A stretch of DNA of 64,000 nucleotides from Gordonia sp. SL306 (lineage in GTDB: Bacteria > Actinomycetota > Actinomycetes > Mycobacteriales > Mycobacteriaceae), in assembly GCF_026625785.1 (NCBI RefSeq), contig NZ_CP113063.1, positions 248,001-312,000 on the forward strand, read 5' to 3'. A program made the translations under genes and the position numbers. Positions 62,134 through 64,000 of this stretch are shown one piece after another; within the stretch, counting starts at the first letter, position 1, and each line of letters begins with the position of its first letter. The notes below the pieces were generated by a model, which saw only the letters and a list, made by a program, of their open reading frames with translations, made no database searches and was not told the origin of the DNA.

Positions 62134-63738
62134 TCAGTGGGCCAGGCCGGCGTCCTTGCTTCCGTACGACGCACGCAAGGTCGGCTTGACCACCTTGCCG
62201 CCCGCATTGCGGGGCAGGACGTCGACGATCACGATCTCCTTCGGATGCTTGAACCGCGCAAGATTCTCGTTGAGATACGGCTCGAGCTCGGCGAGGGTGA
62301 GGTCGTCGGTGCCCTCGGCGAGGACCACGACGGCGACCGGCACCTCTCCCCATTTCTGGTCGGCACGACCGATGACGGCGGCCTCGGCGATCTTCGGGTG
62401 ACCGAACAGGGCGTTCTCCACCTCGGCGCAGTAGATGTTCTCTCCACCGGAGATGATCATGTCCTTGGCTCGATCGACGACGTAGAGGAAGCCCTCCTCG
62501 TCCTCGCGCACGAGGTCACCCGAGTGGAACCACCCGCCGTGGAACGCATCAGCCGTCCCCTGCGGGTTCTGCCAGTAGCCCTTCATCATGTTCGGGCCGC
62601 GGTAGACGATCTCCCCCACCTCTCCACGGGCGACGTCTCGCATCTCCGGGTCGACGACCCGAGCGGTCACCGCCGGAACGACCTTTCCGATCGACCCGAG
62701 CTTGCGCAGGGCATCCCGGCCCTCGAGGACGCAGGTTATCGGAGACATCTCGGTCTGACCGAAGACGGCGACGTTGACGGCGTCCGGGAAGGTCTCGTTC
62801 ATCGCGTTCAGGACCGTGTCCGAGGCCGGTGCCGCACCCCAGCTGATCACCCGCAGCTTCAGATCCCGCGGTTTGGCCTGCTGCGCAGCGCACACCGCCT
62901 GCCATTGGGCGGGCACCAGGAAGATCGAGGTCGTACCCTCACGCTCCAGGGTGTCGAGCATGTCGTTCGGATCGAACGCACCGAGCGGATGGATCACCGA
63001 CAACGCGCCCATGTAGATCAGCGGCGTCATGGCACCGAGGCCCGCGATGTGGAACATCGGTGCCACGCAGGCCCCGATGTCGTCGCGCGAGGTCTGCAAC
63101 GCCTGCAGGCACGTCACCGCCTGCGCCTGCAGATTGGTGTGAGTCAGCATGGCGCCCTTGGGCTTTCCCGTGGTGCCGGACGTGTACATGATGAGCGAGA
63201 CGGTATCTTCCGGTACGTCGATCTCCGGCAGATCGGATGAATCCTCGGCCACCAGCGCCTCGAAATCCAGGTGGGCATCGTTCTCGGTGCCGCCTGCGAC
63301 GACAATCGACTCGATGGCACCGGTCGAGGCGCTGACCGCATCCGCCAACGGGGCCAGCATCGACTCGGTGACGATGAGCTTCGATCCGCTGTCGGTCACG
63401 AGGAACCCGATCTCCGCAGGGCTCATCCGGATGTTGACCGGCACAGGGATCGCGCCGATCAGATTGGCGCCGAGCACCGCCTCGACGTACTCGGTGCGGT
63501 TCAACATGAGGATCAGGATGCGGTCCCCGAACTGCACTCCTCGTCGGCTGAGCGCCGCGGCGAACCCGCGCGCCCGCTCGTCGAGCTCGGCCCACGTGGT
63601 GACCGTGCCCTGGAACTTGAGGGCGGGTCGGTCGGGCGTCATGAAGGCGTGCCGGCGCACCTGGTTGTTCCAGTGGTTGCGGCGTGACCGCAACGGCTCG
63701 GTGGTCAGATCACTGCCGGTATCGATCGCGGCGGTCAT
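62134..63738 (-). CDS. Acyl-CoA ligase (FadD family)
   Basis: Activates a carboxylic acid to its CoA thioester with ATP. 534 residues of the ANL fold: the AMP loop MYTSGTTGKPKGAML at about 185-200, VFGQTEMSPI, then HSGDLVREDEEGFLYVVDRAKDMIISGGENIY and the terminal Lys loop PRNAGGKVVKP. Similar to mycobacterial FadD5-like enzymes. The chain length or steroid preference cannot be read from sequence. A short palindrome (GTGAC-G-GTCAC, 63763-63773) lies upstream. Confidence 0.92.
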   Translation of the reverse strand: MTAAIDTGSDLTTEPLRSRRNHWNNQVRRHAFMTPDRPALKFQGTVTTWAELDERARGFAAALSRRGVQFGDRILILMLNRTEYVEAVLGANLIGAIPVPVNIRMSPAEIGFLVTDSGSKLIVTESMLAPLADAVSASTGAIESIVVAGGTENDAHLDFEALVAEDSSDLPEIDVPEDTVSLIMYTSGTTGKPKGAMLTHTNLQAQAVTCLQALQTSRDDIGACVAPMFHIAGLGAMTPLIYMGALSVIHPLGAFDPNDMLDTLEREGTTSIFLVPAQWQAVCAAQQAKPRDLKLRVISWGAAPASDTVLNAMNETFPDAVNVAVFGQTEMSPITCVLEGRDALRKLGSIGKVVPAVTARVVDPEMRDVARGEVGEIVYRGPNMMKGYWQNPQGTADAFHGGWFHSGDLVREDEEGFLYVVDRAKDMIISGGENIYCAEVENALFGHPKIAEAAVIGRADQKWGEVPVAVVVLAEGTDDLTLAELEPYLNENLARFKHPKEIVIVDVLPRNAGGKVVKPTLRASYGSKDAGLAH

Positions 63739-63833
63739 GGGTGTCTCCTGTCCTGTGACGCTGTGACGGTCACGGTTTCGGGTCGGGTGTGGTCGGTCGA
63801 AGTGGTCCGGCAGACACCGCCGAAGGACGCCGA

Positions 63834-64000
63834 TCAGCGCTTGGTGCCGGCGAACGCCGCCATCGCCGCCTGGAACTCGGCGGATTGCAACAGGGTCGTC
63901 TGGCCCTCGAGCTCGCGGTCGAGCGCCTTGTCGAAATCGGCCATCGAGTGGGCATCGAGCGCCGCCTTGGTCAGTCGCAGTGCACTCGCCGACGACGCCG
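63834..64000 (-). CDS. Enoyl-CoA hydratase/isomerase family, C-terminal part (runs off right edge)
   Basis: The last about 54 residues of a crotonase-fold protein: SALRLTKAALDAHSM, then DRELEGQTTLLQSAEFQAAM and the end AAFAGTKR. The typical C-terminal helices are present. The active site lies outside the window. It precedes the acyl-CoA ligase in the same direction, a sensible beta-oxidation-type operon. Confidence 0.75.
   Translation of the reverse strand, partial: ASSASALRLTKAALDAHSMADFDKALDRELEGQTTLLQSAEFQAAMAAFAGTKR

Overview
The window is 64 kb of high-GC actinobacterial chromosome. Gene order follows the Mycobacterium tuberculosis Rv2219A to Rv2247 block: RDD protein, glnA1, glnE, glnA2, caeA-like esterase, panB, CYTH/CHAD protein, rnpB, histidine phosphatase, zinc ribbon, Nif3, cobC, ptkA/ptpA, SURF1, cobD, then ahpE, DUF3052, aceE, mabR, fabD, acpM, kasA, accD6. 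With a mycolate-type FAS-II operon that has a single KAS gene and an intergenic palindromic repeat type that I recall from Gordonia, this suggests a mycolic-acid bacterium close to Gordonia. The genus is an inference from memory of synteny and style, not a search result.

Layout. 1-7.0 kb: nitrogen and amine metabolism. A coupled glutamine-synthetase-like gene, gamma-Glu amide hydrolase and aldehyde dehydrogenase face an ethanolamine-type permease; then an RDD protein and glnA1 with a GlnR-like box. 7.1-10.5 kb: small proteins, an MFS exporter with its TetR regulator, a holin-like membrane protein. 10.5-16.6 kb: the coupled run glnE, EEP nuclease-like protein, heme oxygenase, with glnA2 upstream of it. 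16.6-40.2 kb: housekeeping genes (panB, RNase P RNA, cobalamin genes, phosphatases, SURF1) mixed with accessory catabolic genes (GH1, PHB-depolymerase-like esterase, aldo/keto reductase, WYL regulator).

40.28-47.67 kb: an integrated element. A 42-bp copy of the 3' half of tRNA-Val(UAC) lies at its left end and the complete tRNA gene at its right end. All element genes I can support are on the minus strand. It holds a low-GC defence-like cassette (PIN-like protein, reverse transcriptase with helical C-terminus, separate HEPN protein), a P27-like small terminase, a string of small phage-type genes with at least two broken ones, and a membrane protein. I see no integrase. This cassette is the best candidate for an unusual system: it resembles an AbiA-like abortive infection system split into two genes.

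47.7-64 kb: a divergent MarR/cupin pair whose operator spans both start codons, peroxiredoxin AhpE, DUF3052, aceE, the mycolate FAS-II operon (mabR, fabD, acpM, kasA, accD6), DUF3145, a serine hydrolase, and lipid or steroid type catabolic genes (NDMA-type alcohol dehydrogenase with a KstR-like operator, acyl-CoA ligase, start of an enoyl-CoA hydratase).

The common themes are glutamine synthetase and its control by adenylylation and transcription, mycolate precursor synthesis fed by PDH, AcpM, KasA and AccD6, and one recent insertion at a tRNA gene.
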